Source: Pyrinomonadaceae bacterium
GTDB lineage: Bacteria; Acidobacteriota; Blastocatellia; Pyrinomonadales; Pyrinomonadaceae
Length of the DNA: 64,000 nt
Reading direction: 5' to 3'
NCBI GenBank assembly: GCA_019694395.1
Contig: JAIBCC010000008.1
Span: 114,501 to 178,500 of the forward strand
The notes beneath the pieces were generated by a model that was not told the DNA's origin, did no database searches, and saw only the letters and a list, made by a program, of their open reading frames with translations. Shown here piece after piece: positions 16,969 to 25,534 of this stretch. The number at the start of each line of letters is the position of its first letter. Position 1 is the first letter of the stretch. A program made the position numbers and the translations under genes.

Positions 16969-17808
16969 CTAATTTCCGTTGTTTGTCATTGGATCAATTT
17001 CGACAATTACATCAAATGAGCCGGAATTATCATCCAAATAACCTTCATTAACTCCTAAAAATAAAGCACCGTCCCGGTTTGCGACAAATTCATATGAACC
17101 GCCGATGAAAATAAAATCATTATTATCATCACCGATAACAGCAATTAAACCGCCGGTCGGTTTACTTTTAATTAATTTGTCGTTGTCGGGAAGCGAAGAT
17201 ACGCCGGAAGGAGTTGAGTAACGTCCATTCCCAAGCGAAATTCGTCCGGTTCCGCTGATACGGATGCGTTGACCTTTTTTGACTACCCAACCTGTGTTTG
17301 TCCAACCGTTTGAAGTGTTATCCGCTAAAACTTTAGCCGTTAGAGTTGGTCCTTGGGCATTGGATTTAGCCGGAGTTGAAACCGGAATTGTTTGCGGCGT
17401 AGGCGATTTCTCAGGCTGAGTCGTAGTGTTGCCGCCGACAATTTTTACATTATTATTAGGCGTTGGAGTGCTGACAGGCGTTGGCATCGGAGTCGGAGTC
17501 GGACGCGGTTGGGTTGTCGTTGAAGTCGAATTGTTGGGCGGATTATTTATTTTGGTGGTGTTGGTCATCGCATTGGCAGCAGAATCGAATTCAATTGTTT
17601 CGATCTCATCGGCGTAAAAAGTCATTTGACGCTGACGGGTGCCTTCACCGATCAAAATAATAAATTGTCCGTCACGAAAACCAATTACACGACCTTTGAC
17701 AAGGCTGCCGTCTTTTAACCGAACCGTATCGGCAAAAGTCCACAGACAAAGGCTTAAAATCATTACTAAAGAAAAACAGACACGCAGAAATTTGGACTTA
17801 AATAACAT
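16969..17808 (-). CDS. Exported protein with Pro/Thr linker and PA-IL/LecA-like C-terminal domain
   Basis: A 279-residue exported protein. After the signal peptide (FSLVMILSLCLWTFADT) comes a short SH3-like beta module (VRLKDGSLVKGRVIGFRDGQ), then ~70 residues of Thr/Pro/Asn linker. The C-terminal ~110 residues (VLADNTSNGWTNTGWVVKKG, ISGTGRISL, GGLIAVIGDD, LGVNEGYLDDNSGSF) resemble PA-IL/LecA-type calcium lectin domains. Carbohydrate binding is inferred from that resemblance only. A GGAGGAG stands just before the ATG, an unusually strong SD for this window. Confidence 0.82.
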   Translation of the reverse strand: MLFKSKFLRVCFSLVMILSLCLWTFADTVRLKDGSLVKGRVIGFRDGQFIILIGEGTRQRQMTFYADEIETIEFDSAANAMTNTTKINNPPNNSTSTTTQPRPTPTPMPTPVSTPTPNNNVKIVGGNTTTQPEKSPTPQTIPVSTPAKSNAQGPTLTAKVLADNTSNGWTNTGWVVKKGQRIRISGTGRISLGNGRYSTPSGVSSLPDNDKLIKSKPTGGLIAVIGDDNNDFIFIGGSYEFVANRDGALFLGVNEGYLDDNSGSFDVIVEIDPMTNNGN

Positions 17809-17970
17809 ATCTCCTCCGGGACGGAATTTTTTCGGGAAAGTTCAAAAGTGGCTTCGCAAGCGATTTTGCGAATGGAGTTTCACCAGCAAGATAGCATAAA
17901 AAGCCGCAAAATAGATGAAAAAAAAACTTTTGGGGTTGCAGTAATTTGCAAAACGCAAATTTGAATTTTG

Positions 17971-17999
17971 ATTATACACAAAAAAGTTAAAGTTGTGAA
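17971..17999 (-). promoter_or_regulatory. Candidate sigma70 promoter for the lectin-like gene
   Basis: On the minus strand, TTCACA (17999-17994), a 17-bp spacer and a perfect TATAAT (17976-17971). It would give a 5' UTR of about 155 nt. Based on consensus match only. Confidence 0.42.
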
Positions 18000-18059
18000 T
18001 TAAGAAATGGAATTTATTTTAATGAAAACACAAGTATTTGAAGAAAAAAGTATCTGTAA

Positions 18060-18089
18060 TTGTCACAAACCTGTAATTCCGCCTAAAAT
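18060..18089 (+). promoter_or_regulatory. Candidate sigma70 promoter for argH
   Basis: TTGTCA (18060-18065), an 18-bp spacer and TAAAAT (18084-18089). Transcription would start near 18096, leaving only about 14 nt of leader, just enough for the CGGAG SD before ATG 18110. Confidence 0.48.
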
Positions 18090-18109
18090 AAAATCAAGCG
18101 GAGAACATA

Positions 18110-19504
18110 ATGACTGAGACCAAAAACCTTTGGGGCGGACGTTTTACCGAAAGCCCTGACCAAACTTTTGCCGAATTTAACAATTCGTTCAAATTTGATA
18201 AGAGACTTTTTACGGCTGATATTCGGGCAAGCATCGCCCATTGCGAAGGCATTTTTCAAGCCGGAATTTTAACCAGACCCGAAGCCGAACGCATTAAAAA
18301 CGGATTATGGACAATCCTCAAACGTTCCGATTTTGACAAAGATTATTTCAATGACTCGACGGTTGAAGATGTGCATTCATTCATCGAATCACGTTTGGTT
18401 CAATTGGTCGGAGATGTCGGCAAAAAACTGCACACGGGCAGAAGCCGCAACGATCAGGTCGCAACTGCTTTTCGACTTTGGCTGCGGGACGAAATCGTTG
18501 AAATACAACAAATTACACGGGAACTGCAAAAATCTTTAGTAGAGGCGGCAAATCGTCAAAAAGACGCAGTTTTGCCCGGCTACACGCATTTACAAAGGGC
18601 GCAGCCGGTGATGTGGGCGCATTGGTGTTTGGCTTATTTTGAAATGTTGGCGCGTGACCGTGAGCGTTTGGATGAAGTTTGGCGGCGGGTCAATGTGCTT
18701 CCGCTCGGTTCGGCGGCGTTGGCGGGAACTTCGTTTGAAATTGACCGTGAAACTGTTGCCCGTGAAATCGGATTTGAAGGGGTTACATCAAACAGTTTGG
18801 ATGCGGTTTCCGACCGCGATTTTGCAATTGAATTTGTCGGAGCGTGTGCGCTGATTATGGTTCATCTTTCGCGTTTTGCCGAAGATTTGATTCTTTATGC
18901 CTCAAGCGAATTTCAGTTTATTGAGCTCAGCGATGCAGTTTCAACGGGTTCGAGCCTGATGCCGCAAAAGAAAAATCCTGATGCGCTGGAATTGATTCGC
19001 GGAAAAGCCGGACGGGTTTTTGGACATCAAACCTCGTTGCTTTCGATGATGAAAGGTTTGCCGTTGGCTTATAACAAAGATATGCAGGAGGATAAAGAAG
19101 CGGTTTTTGATACAGTTGATACGGTCAAAATTTCTTTGAAAGTTGCTGCAATTGTCCTCAAAAACTTGGGTTTGCGCGAAGATAAAACCCGCGAAGCTGC
19201 TACCAAAGGTTATTTAAATGCAACCGAATTAGCTGATTATCTTGTTCAAAGAGGCGTTCCTTTCCGCACTGCGCACGATGTTGTAGGGAAAACCGTTTTA
19301 TATTCGATTTCAGTCGGCAAAGAGTTGAACGAACTAGCTTTAACTGATTTTCAAAAGTTTTCGTCCGAGATTGAAAATGATGTTTTTGAGGCGTTGAGTC
19401 TGGAAAAAACTTTGGGCAGTAAAAATCAAATCGGCGGAACTTCGCCTGAAAGAGTTTTTGAAGCATTGGAAGAAGCACAGCGAAGTTTGGAAATTGAAAA
19501 CTAG
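18110..19504 (+). CDS. argH: Argininosuccinate lyase
   Basis: Splits argininosuccinate into arginine and fumarate, the last step of arginine synthesis; cytoplasmic homotetramer of the fumarase/aspartase superfamily. The 464 residues match the usual length. The opening WGGRFTESPD and the conserved loop TGSSLMPQKKNPD (about residues 280-292) are diagnostic; TGRSRNDQVATAFRLW and GYTHLQRAQPV are the other two conserved regions. The start is supported by CGGAG at the proper distance. No other arg gene is adjacent; tilS follows after a repeat-filled spacer. Confidence 0.97.
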   Translation: MTETKNLWGGRFTESPDQTFAEFNNSFKFDKRLFTADIRASIAHCEGIFQAGILTRPEAERIKNGLWTILKRSDFDKDYFNDSTVEDVHSFIESRLVQLVGDVGKKLHTGRSRNDQVATAFRLWLRDEIVEIQQITRELQKSLVEAANRQKDAVLPGYTHLQRAQPVMWAHWCLAYFEMLARDRERLDEVWRRVNVLPLGSAALAGTSFEIDRETVAREIGFEGVTSNSLDAVSDRDFAIEFVGACALIMVHLSRFAEDLILYASSEFQFIELSDAVSTGSSLMPQKKNPDALELIRGKAGRVFGHQTSLLSMMKGLPLAYNKDMQEDKEAVFDTVDTVKISLKVAAIVLKNLGLREDKTREAATKGYLNATELADYLVQRGVPFRTAHDVVGKTVLYSISVGKELNELALTDFQKFSSEIENDVFEALSLEKTLGSKNQIGGTSPERVFEALEEAQRSLEIEN

Positions 19505-19517
19505 AAAGATAATTTTC

Positions 19518-19613
19518 AACGCAAAGAGTTAAGTAAAAAGTTAAAAGGAAAAAGGCAAAATAAAAATCATTTTTAAAAAACTTTGCGCCTTTCACCCTTT
19601 GCGTCTTTGCGTT
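19518..19613. repeat. Intergenic mosaic repeat before tilS
   Basis: The left half (19518-19560) begins AACGCAAAGAG and runs into GTAAAAAG/AGGAAAAAGGC units. The right half (19581-19613) iterates CTTTGCG and ends TTTGCGTT, pairing with the left end. The right arm ends ten bases before the tilS ATG. Confidence 0.83.
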
Positions 19614-19623
19614 AAAGAACAAA

Positions 19624-20643
19624 ATGCACAAATTCACCCGAAATTTATTGACCAAGTGGCGCAAACTTGAACTACCGTTTTCGGATAAAACGATTATTGT
19701 TGCAGTTTCGGGCGGGGCGGATTCGGTGAGCTTGGCATTAGCTTTAAAGGAATTAAAAGAACGAAAAAAACTCAATTTAAATTTTATAATTGCCCATTTT
19801 AATCACGATTTACGCGGCGTTGAAAGCGACAAAGACGCTGAATTCGTCAAAGATTTAGCCGAAAAATTAAAATTTGTTTGTGAAATCCAAAACTCAAAAT
19901 CAAAAATCAAAGATCAAAAAGGTAATTTAGAGGAAAATGCCCGTAACGCCCGCTACGAATTTCTTTTAGAAATTGCCGAAAAATATCAAGCTTTTGCAGT
20001 TTTAACCGCTCATACTCAAAACGATCAAGCTGAAACTTTTTTGCTCAATTTGATTCGCGGCAGCGGATTGGATGGGCTGGCAGGTATTTGCCCTGCAAGA
20101 AGGCAAAAAGTAAAAGGAAAAAGACAAAATGGAGAAATTTTGCTGATACGTCCTTTAATAAATTGGGCAAAGCGCGAAGATACGGAAAATTTTTGCCGTG
20201 AACATCAAATAAATTTTCGTCAGGATGCGATGAATGATGATTTGAAATTTTCCCGCGTGCGGGTGCGAAAAGAAATTATTCCGCTGCTCAAAAACTTTAA
20301 TCCTAAAATTGTAGAAACTCTTGCCAATACTGCCGATCTGTTGCGCGAAGATGTGGAAGAATTACAACGAAATACACCGATTTTTACAGGTAAATTATCG
20401 CAAAACGAATTAAAGCAAATATCTAAATCAAGACGTTTGCGGGTGTTGAGAAATTGGCTTGAAAGTCATCGAGGAAACTTGCGGCAACTTGATTTGAAAC
20501 ATCTTGAAGCCATTGAGCGTTTAATTTTTAGTCCGAAAAGCGGCAGGGAAATTGAGCTGCCGAATGGTGAAAAAGTAATAAAAAAGGACGGAAACCTCGT
20601 TTTTGAAAAAACAAGGGTTGAAAAAAGCAGTTCGGACAACTAG
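19624..20643 (+). CDS. tilS: tRNA(Ile)-lysidine synthase
   Basis: Modifies C34 of the CAU-anticodon tRNA-Ile to lysidine so that it reads AUA. The PP-loop ATPase motif VAVSGGADSVSLA lies at about residues 27-39; FNHDLRGVESDKDAEFV and HTQNDQAETFLLNLIRGSGL are family signatures, and FRQDAMNDDLKFSRVRVRKE is the usual later block. At 339 residues it is a short form. Two Lys-rich stretches (about residues 87-100 and 159-170) are encoded by DNA matching intergenic repeats in this window and interrupt otherwise conserved sequence (EEN-ARNARY; GLAGICP...EILLIRPL). Likely functional, since the motifs are intact. Confidence 0.95.
   Translation: MHKFTRNLLTKWRKLELPFSDKTIIVAVSGGADSVSLALALKELKERKKLNLNFIIAHFNHDLRGVESDKDAEFVKDLAEKLKFVCEIQNSKSKIKDQKGNLEENARNARYEFLLEIAEKYQAFAVLTAHTQNDQAETFLLNLIRGSGLDGLAGICPARRQKVKGKRQNGEILLIRPLINWAKREDTENFCREHQINFRQDAMNDDLKFSRVRVRKEIIPLLKNFNPKIVETLANTADLLREDVEELQRNTPIFTGKLSQNELKQISKSRRLRVLRNWLESHRGNLRQLDLKHLEAIERLIFSPKSGREIELPNGEKVIKKDGNLVFEKTRVEKSSSDN
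19883..19922. repeat. TCAAA-type tract in frame inside tilS
   Basis: Encodes the IQNSKSKIKDQKG stretch directly before the conserved NLEENARNARY block. It shares AAAATCAAAGATCAAA with the intergenic tract at 33-65. Confidence 0.72.
20098..20132. repeat. GTAAAAGG-type tract in frame inside tilS
   Basis: AGAAGGCAAAAAGTAAAAGG and its continuation encode RRQKVKGKRQNG between GLAGICPA and EILLIRPLI, where family members normally have only a few residues. Word content matches the intergenic tracts at 22733 and 25477. Confidence 0.72.
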
Positions 20644-20652
20644 AATCAAAGT

Positions 20653-20670
20653 AAGCGATTTATCGCTTTT
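20653..20670 (+). terminator. Small hairpin after tilS
   Basis: AAGCGA pairs with TCGCTT around a TTTA loop, followed by TT. The stem is short and the T tract poor, so it would be a weak terminator at best. Confidence 0.35.
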
Positions 20671-20785
20671 GTAACATCAAAGGTGTTTGAACAACGATTA
20701 TTGATAAATTTTCATCTTAAGCAAAGACGATAATTATTTTATACATCGTTAGTTTTTATAGTTAAGTAGTGTTGGAGGCTATAAG

Positions 20786-22729
20786 TTGAGTTCTAAAGCA
20801 AAACAAATTTTATTGTGGTTGATGATTATCTCAAGTGCGTTGCTGTTCGTATATTTCATTCAGCGCACTCAGGGTAAAAGTCCGGCAGAATTGACGGTTG
20901 ACAAAGCAATCACGCAAATAAAAAACAAAGAGATTCAAGAAGTTTATTCAAAACCTTCACAGGTCGAACTGCTTGATAAAAGCAATAACAAATTTTACGT
21001 CAATGTTGGCAGCGATGTCGCTCACGAAGCGATTTATAAAGCAGTTGATGAGGTCAATGCCGCTGCTCCGAGCAGTATCAAATACACAGAAGAACCCGCC
21101 TCAAGCGGATACTTTTGGCTTTTGTTGATCAATGCTCTGCCGTTTTTGTTATTGGTCGGTATTCTGGTCTTTACTTTGCGTCAAATGCAAGCCGGTGGAA
21201 ACAAGGCACTTAGCTTCGGAAAATCGCGTGCGAAATTGCTGAATAATCAGCAAAAACGCATTACCTTTAAAGATGTTGCAGGAGTTGAAGAAGCTAAAGA
21301 AGAATTACAGGAAATCATCGAATTTCTGAAAGATCCGCAAAAGTTCCAAAAACTTGGCGGACGTATTCCGAAAGGCGTTTTAATGGTTGGACCTCCGGGA
21401 ACAGGTAAAACCCTTTTGGCAAAAGCTGTTGCCGGTGAAGCCAACGTGCCGTTTTTCTCGATTTCAGGTTCTGATTTCGTGGAAATGTTCGTCGGCGTTG
21501 GTGCATCACGTGTGCGCGACCTTTTTGAACAAGGCAAGAAAAATGCGCCTTGTATCATTTTCATTGACGAAATTGATGCAGTCGGAAGACATCGCGGTGC
21601 AGGATTAGGCGGCGGACACGATGAACGTGAACAAACATTGAACCAATTATTGGTTGAAATGGACGGATTTGAATCGAACGACGGAGTTATTTTGATGGCT
21701 TCGACCAACCGCCCTGATGTTCTTGATCCAGCGTTGTTGCGTCCGGGACGTTTTGACCGTCGCGTCGTGGTCGGCAGACCTGATATTCGCGGACGCGAAG
21801 GAATTTTGAAAGTTCATACCCGCAAAATTCCGCTTGACGAAGGCGTTGATGTCAGCGTCATTGCTCGTGGAACTCCGGGATTTACCGGTGCGGATTTGGC
21901 AAATTTGGTCAACGAAGCTGCTTTGAACGCCGCTCGCTACAACAAAAAAGTTGTCACAATGGCAGATTTTGAACTTGCCAAAGACAAAGTTTTGATGGGT
22001 GCAGAACGCCGTTCAATGGTGATTTCGGATGCTGAAAAGAAAATTACGGCATATCACGAAGCCGGACACACTTTGGTCGGTCTGAAAGTTCCATCGGCTG
22101 ATCCGGTTCACAAAGTGACGATCATTCCGCGCGGAATGGCTCTCGGAGTGACGCAATCTTTGCCGGAAGGCGATAAACACAGCTATACCAAAGAGTATTT
22201 GCTGGGACAAATCGCAATGTTGATGGGTGGACGGATTGCCGAAGATATTTTCTTAGGTTCGGATAAAATTACGACCGGCGCATCAAACGATATTGAACGT
22301 GCAACTGAACTTGCCCGGTCTATTGTTTGCGAATACGGAATGTCCGAATTAGGTCCGCTAACCTTTGGTAAAAAAGACGAGCAGATCTTTTTAGGACGCG
22401 AGATAAACCAGCATCGTGATTATTCGGAAGATACGGCGATTAAAATTGACCAACAAGTTAAGAAAATCGTTTCCGAACAATATGATCGGGCGGCTAAACT
22501 CATTACCGATAACAAAGATGCAATGATTCGTTTAGCTGAAGCGTTATTAGAATACGAAACGCTTGATGCTATTCAAATCCGTCGGGTTGTTGCCGGATTG
22601 ACAGTTGATGATGGCGGAAGTCCGACTACTTCAAACGAAGGCGGAACCCCGCAAGCAACAGATGAAAGTTCGGCTAATCCGTTCAAAAAACCTATTCTGC
22701 CGCCAATTACGCCACCGGCTACGGCTTAG
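20786..22729 (+). CDS. ftsH: ATP-dependent zinc metalloprotease FtsH
   Basis: Membrane-bound AAA+ protease for quality control of membrane and short-lived proteins; hexameric. The 647-residue chain has an N-terminal membrane segment ([17 protein letters not shown]), a periplasmic domain and a second membrane segment ([20 protein letters not shown]). Then come Walker A (GPPGTGKT), Walker B ([11 protein letters not shown]), the second region of homology ([17 protein letters not shown]) and the zinc site (HEAGH). All key residues are present. The start is TTG at 20786, decided by a perfect GGAGG at 20773-20777; no in-frame ATG is nearby. The C-terminal tail is Pro/Thr-rich. Confidence 0.97.
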   Translation: MSSKAKQILLWLMIISSALLFVYFIQRTQGKSPAELTVDKAITQIKNKEIQEVYSKPSQVELLDKSNNKFYVNVGSDVAHEAIYKAVDEVNAAAPSSIKYTEEPASSGYFWLLLINALPFLLLVGILVFTLRQMQAGGNKALSFGKSRAKLLNNQQKRITFKDVAGVEEAKEELQEIIEFLKDPQKFQKLGGRIPKGVLMVGPPGTGKTLLAKAVAGEANVPFFSISGSDFVEMFVGVGASRVRDLFEQGKKNAPCIIFIDEIDAVGRHRGAGLGGGHDEREQTLNQLLVEMDGFESNDGVILMASTNRPDVLDPALLRPGRFDRRVVVGRPDIRGREGILKVHTRKIPLDEGVDVSVIARGTPGFTGADLANLVNEAALNAARYNKKVVTMADFELAKDKVLMGAERRSMVISDAEKKITAYHEAGHTLVGLKVPSADPVHKVTIIPRGMALGVTQSLPEGDKHSYTKEYLLGQIAMLMGGRIAEDIFLGSDKITTGASNDIERATELARSIVCEYGMSELGPLTFGKKDEQIFLGREINQHRDYSEDTAIKIDQQVKKIVSEQYDRAAKLITDNKDAMIRLAEALLEYETLDAIQIRRVVAGLTVDDGGSPTTSNEGGTPQATDESSANPFKKPILPPITPPATA

Positions 22730-22750
22730 CAGAAGTAAAAAGTAAAAAGT

Positions 22751-22792
22751 AAAAAGGCAAAAGTGAGGTTAGACTTTACTTTTGCTTTTTTT
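22751..22792 (+). terminator. Repeat-derived terminator after ftsH
   Basis: Part of a GTAAAAAG-type repeat (22733-22792). AAAAAGGCAAAAGT (22751-22764) is mirrored by ACTTTTGCTTTTTT (22778-22791), closing a 13-nt loop and running straight into a T tract. It has the layout of an intrinsic terminator although it is made of repeat sequence. Confidence 0.68.
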
Positions 22793-22809
22793 ATTTTTAG
22801 CGTTGATTT

Positions 22810-23658
22810 ATGAAATTTTGGCAAACTTCTAAACGGCAAATTTCTCTTGAAAAAACTTTAGTGATGGCTATTTTGAACGTGACACCCGATTCATTTTCGG
22901 ACGGCGGAAGGTTTAATTCAATTGATTCAGCCCTAAAACAGACCGAAAAACTTATTTCCGAAGGTGCAGATATTTTGGACATTGGCGGAGAATCTACCCG
23001 CCCGAACTCTGCCGGAGTTTCCATCGAAGAAGAAAAACGAAGAGTTGTGCCGATTATTGAAGCCATCACGAAACGATTTGAAATTCCAATTTCGATTGAT
23101 ACGAGCAAAAGCAAAGTTGCCGAAGCTGCAGTCAATGGCGGAGCAGAAATAATTAACGATGTTTCAGGACTAAGGTTTGACGAAAAGATTGGTAAAGTTG
23201 CGGTTAAATATAAAACAGGATTAGTTTTAATGCACTTGCGCGGTGAGTTTGAAACGATGCATACGCAAGAGCCTGTGGCAGAGATTTTAAGTGAAGTATC
23301 AAACGGTTTTTGTTGGAGTATTGAAAAAGCCAAAAGTTTTGGTGTGACAGACAATCAGATTTCGCTTGATATTGGCATTGGTTTCAGTAAAACTTTCGAG
23401 CAAAATTTGGAGTTGTTGGCAAAGTTAGATAAACTCATTGAAAACTTTCCAAATTATCCGATGCTAATTGGAACTTCGCGTAAATCTTTTATCGGAAAGA
23501 TTTTAAATGAGCCGAACGCCGAAAAAAGATTATCAGGCGGTCTTTCGAGCATCGCCATTGCGGTTTTTAACGGTGCAAAAATTATTCGGGTTCACGATGT
23601 CAAAGAATCGGTTGATGCAATTAGGGTAGCAGAAGCCATAAAAAATTGGAGTGATTAG
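22810..23658 (+). CDS. folP: Dihydropteroate synthase
   Basis: Condenses p-aminobenzoate with dihydropterin pyrophosphate in folate synthesis; the target of sulfonamides. A 282-residue TIM barrel with both signatures: MAILNVTPDSFSDGG near the N-terminus and ADILDIGGESTRPNS at about residues 50-64. SIDTSKSKVAEAA, INDVSGL and LIGTSRKSFIG complete the family pattern. It is the only folate gene here; pabB lies 5 kb away on the other strand. The stop is one base before the ATG (23660) of the next gene, so the two are probably co-transcribed. Confidence 0.96.
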   Translation: MKFWQTSKRQISLEKTLVMAILNVTPDSFSDGGRFNSIDSALKQTEKLISEGADILDIGGESTRPNSAGVSIEEEKRRVVPIIEAITKRFEIPISIDTSKSKVAEAAVNGGAEIINDVSGLRFDEKIGKVAVKYKTGLVLMHLRGEFETMHTQEPVAEILSEVSNGFCWSIEKAKSFGVTDNQISLDIGIGFSKTFEQNLELLAKLDKLIENFPNYPMLIGTSRKSFIGKILNEPNAEKRLSGGLSSIAIAVFNGAKIIRVHDVKESVDAIRVAEAIKNWSD

Positions 23659-23659
23659 A

Positions 23660-24277
23660 ATGAATAGAAAAAGTCCATTGAGTTTGATTATCATTTTAAT
23701 ATTCTGTGTGGTGATTAAAGCAGATATTGCTCCCGATTCGGGATATTCACAGGTCAGTGCCGATCTAATAATTTCTACTACCCAAGATTTGTCCAATTAC
23801 CGGTTTTTCCTTGAGTTTTCCGGAGACTGCAACGAAATAAAAATAAAAAACAATGATACAACGACAATCCCTCCACAGGGCGGCGGAGTCAGATACAGTA
23901 GCGGAACTTTACTTGCAGTTCCTAAAAAAAGCCTCAAAGATTTTGCTGATGAACTGACCTTTGCACAACAAACCCGATTAGCTGATTTGATCAGAGAAAA
24001 TAAAATTGAAGGAGTGATTAAGTTAATAGACCATTCATTTAACAGAGTTGTTAAAGATGGCGAAAACTGGACAAATTTAACTTATCGACTCGAAAAAGAA
24101 GAAACTACGCTCAAAGCAGTTAAGGAAAGAGAAATCCTCTCCACGGCACCTAATATTGAATCCAGAATATTACTTTACAAAATTATAAGCTATGGACTAA
24201 TTGGCGGAGTTTTAGTCGCCCTAGGAGTTATTGGCGGAGGAATTTATTTATTTCGCAAACGTCGTCAAAAAAGATAA
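23660..24277 (+). CDS. Exported single-pass membrane protein of unknown function (copy 1)
   Basis: A 205-residue protein with an N-terminal signal (SLIIILIFCVVIKADIAP), an extracytoplasmic domain and a C-terminal membrane helix (GLIGGVLVALGVIGGGIYLF) ending in basic residues, so a type I topology is likely. I do not recognise the family. It is clearly homologous to the next gene: both have a KADIAPDSGY/RADIAPPDGY start of the mature part, a DLSNYRFFL/DLTDYRFFL block and a RYSSGTLxAVPKKSLKD block. ATG 23660 is used; ATG 23651 would overlap folP. Confidence 0.75.
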   Translation: MNRKSPLSLIIILIFCVVIKADIAPDSGYSQVSADLIISTTQDLSNYRFFLEFSGDCNEIKIKNNDTTTIPPQGGGVRYSSGTLLAVPKKSLKDFADELTFAQQTRLADLIRENKIEGVIKLIDHSFNRVVKDGENWTNLTYRLEKEETTLKAVKEREILSTAPNIESRILLYKIISYGLIGGVLVALGVIGGGIYLFRKRRQKR

Positions 24278-24307
24278 GATAATTCGATTGAATTTGGAGC
24301 AGAAACA

Positions 24308-24922
24308 ATGGTTAAAAATTGGTCAGTTTTTTTATTGACACTATTTCTTTTTACTGTTGTCAGGGCGGATATTGCGCCTCCCGACGGTTATAAAAAGGTT
24401 TCGACAAATTTGAACATCGAAACCAAAGAAGATTTGACCGATTATCGTTTTTTTCTTGATTTTTACGGTGATGTGCGGGAAGTCGAAATAAAAAAGGGTG
24501 CAAACTCAATTTCTTCGATGGGCGGCGCAAGATACAGCAGCGGAACACTTTGGGCAGTTCCCAAAAAGAGTTTGAAAGACGAAACCAAAGAGCAAATTAG
24601 TCAAGCGTTGCAAGGAAATAAATTGTCCGGCGCAATTAAATTAACTCAATATCAATTTTCTCAAACTGTTAGTGACTCTGAGGCGGATAAAATTCAAAGT
24701 TCCTCGTATTTGCTTGAACGTGATGCCGAAAAAGGTCTTAAATTAACACTTCAAAATGTTCCTAAAAAATCAGGTAGACATGGAGAAGGCATAGATTTTA
24801 CGGTCTATAGTGTTACAAAAAGTATAACTCCCTTGGGTTATATTGTTTTAATTGGAACTCCGTTGGCTCTAATCATTTTGGGCATTTGGCTTTTTAGAAA
24901 AAGAGGGCGAAAATTAGATTAG
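24308..24922 (+). CDS. Exported single-pass membrane protein of unknown function (copy 2)
   Basis: A 204-residue tandem paralogue of the preceding gene, with signal peptide (SVFLLTLFLFTVVRADIAPP), the shared YRFFLDF and YSSGTLWAVPKKSLKD blocks, and a C-terminal membrane helix (GYIVLIGTPLALIILGIWLF) followed by RKRGRK. The central region differs more than the ends. A GGAG is well placed before the ATG. The downstream lptE gene begins five bases after its stop, suggesting one transcript through holA. Confidence 0.77.
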   Translation: MVKNWSVFLLTLFLFTVVRADIAPPDGYKKVSTNLNIETKEDLTDYRFFLDFYGDVREVEIKKGANSISSMGGARYSSGTLWAVPKKSLKDETKEQISQALQGNKLSGAIKLTQYQFSQTVSDSEADKIQSSSYLLERDAEKGLKLTLQNVPKKSGRHGEGIDFTVYSVTKSITPLGYIVLIGTPLALIILGIWLFRKRGRKLD

Positions 24923-24927
24923 CAGTT

Positions 24928-25482
24928 ATGAAAAGCATTAAATTCATCGCAATAATTTTAGTTTTGATTTGGGTTTCGGGCTTTACCGAATGTTATAAGC
25001 CTGTCACAAATTCGGGCTTGCCAAAAGACATCAAAATCGTTGCTGTCCCGACCTTTCAATTTGAAGCCAAAGGTTTGCGCTATAAAGTTGATTCACGTTT
25101 TACCGAAGCAGTGATGAAAGAAATCATCAAACGCGGACACGGATTAAAAGTCCAAAGCGGACGCGGTGGTGCGGATGCAGTAATCGAAGGAAACATTCGT
25201 GATTTTAATTTTTCCGGTGTTTTGCTCGACAAAGATGGTCGCGCCCGCGTCTATGAAGTAACTATCGTTGGTGCGGTTACGATCCGTGATTTACACGCAA
25301 ATAAAGTAATTTACGATAATCAAAACTTCGTTTTCCGTGATTCGTTTGAATTTTCCAATGATCCGCGCTCATTTTTTAACGAAGAAGATCCCGCAGTTGA
25401 AAGAATGGCACGAGCTTTTGCCGAATCGGTTGTTTCTGCGATGATTAACGGATTGGGTGTTAAAGATAGGAAAACCAAGTAA
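24928..25482 (+). CDS. lptE: LptE-like LPS-assembly lipoprotein
   Basis: A 184-residue exported protein with a lipobox-like VSGFTEC at the end of the signal peptide, so a lipoprotein anchored at Cys22. The body (IKIVAVPTFQFEAKGLRYKV, FTEAVMKEIIKRGHGLKVQS, ADAVIEGNIRDFNFS) has the repeated beta-strand/helix pattern of LptE, which plugs LptD in the outer membrane. Position immediately before holA is the classic lptE-holA arrangement and is the main reason for the name. The TAA stop is part of a GTAAAAAG repeat. Confidence 0.75.
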   Translation: MKSIKFIAIILVLIWVSGFTECYKPVTNSGLPKDIKIVAVPTFQFEAKGLRYKVDSRFTEAVMKEIIKRGHGLKVQSGRGGADAVIEGNIRDFNFSGVLLDKDGRARVYEVTIVGAVTIRDLHANKVIYDNQNFVFRDSFEFSNDPRSFFNEEDPAVERMARAFAESVVSAMINGLGVKDRKTK

Positions 25483-25513
25483 AAAGTAAAAAGTAAAAAG
25501 GCAAAAGTAAAAA
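25477..25513. repeat. GTAAAAAG-type tract at the lptE stop codon
   Basis: Three AAGTAAAA units followed by AAGGCAAAAGTAAAA. The lptE stop codon TAA lies inside the first unit, so the repeat may have set the present 3' end of that gene. Confidence 0.8.
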
Positions 25514-25534
25514 TTTTATAGAATCCAAAATCTG

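Larger units (their letters stand above)
17809..18109. other. Divergent promoter region between the lectin-like gene and argH
   Basis: A 301-bp AT-rich spacer with no gene. It holds a strong SD for the minus-strand gene (17809-17820) and candidate sigma70-type promoters on both strands, listed separately. No dyad repeat of the common type is present. Confidence 0.6.
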
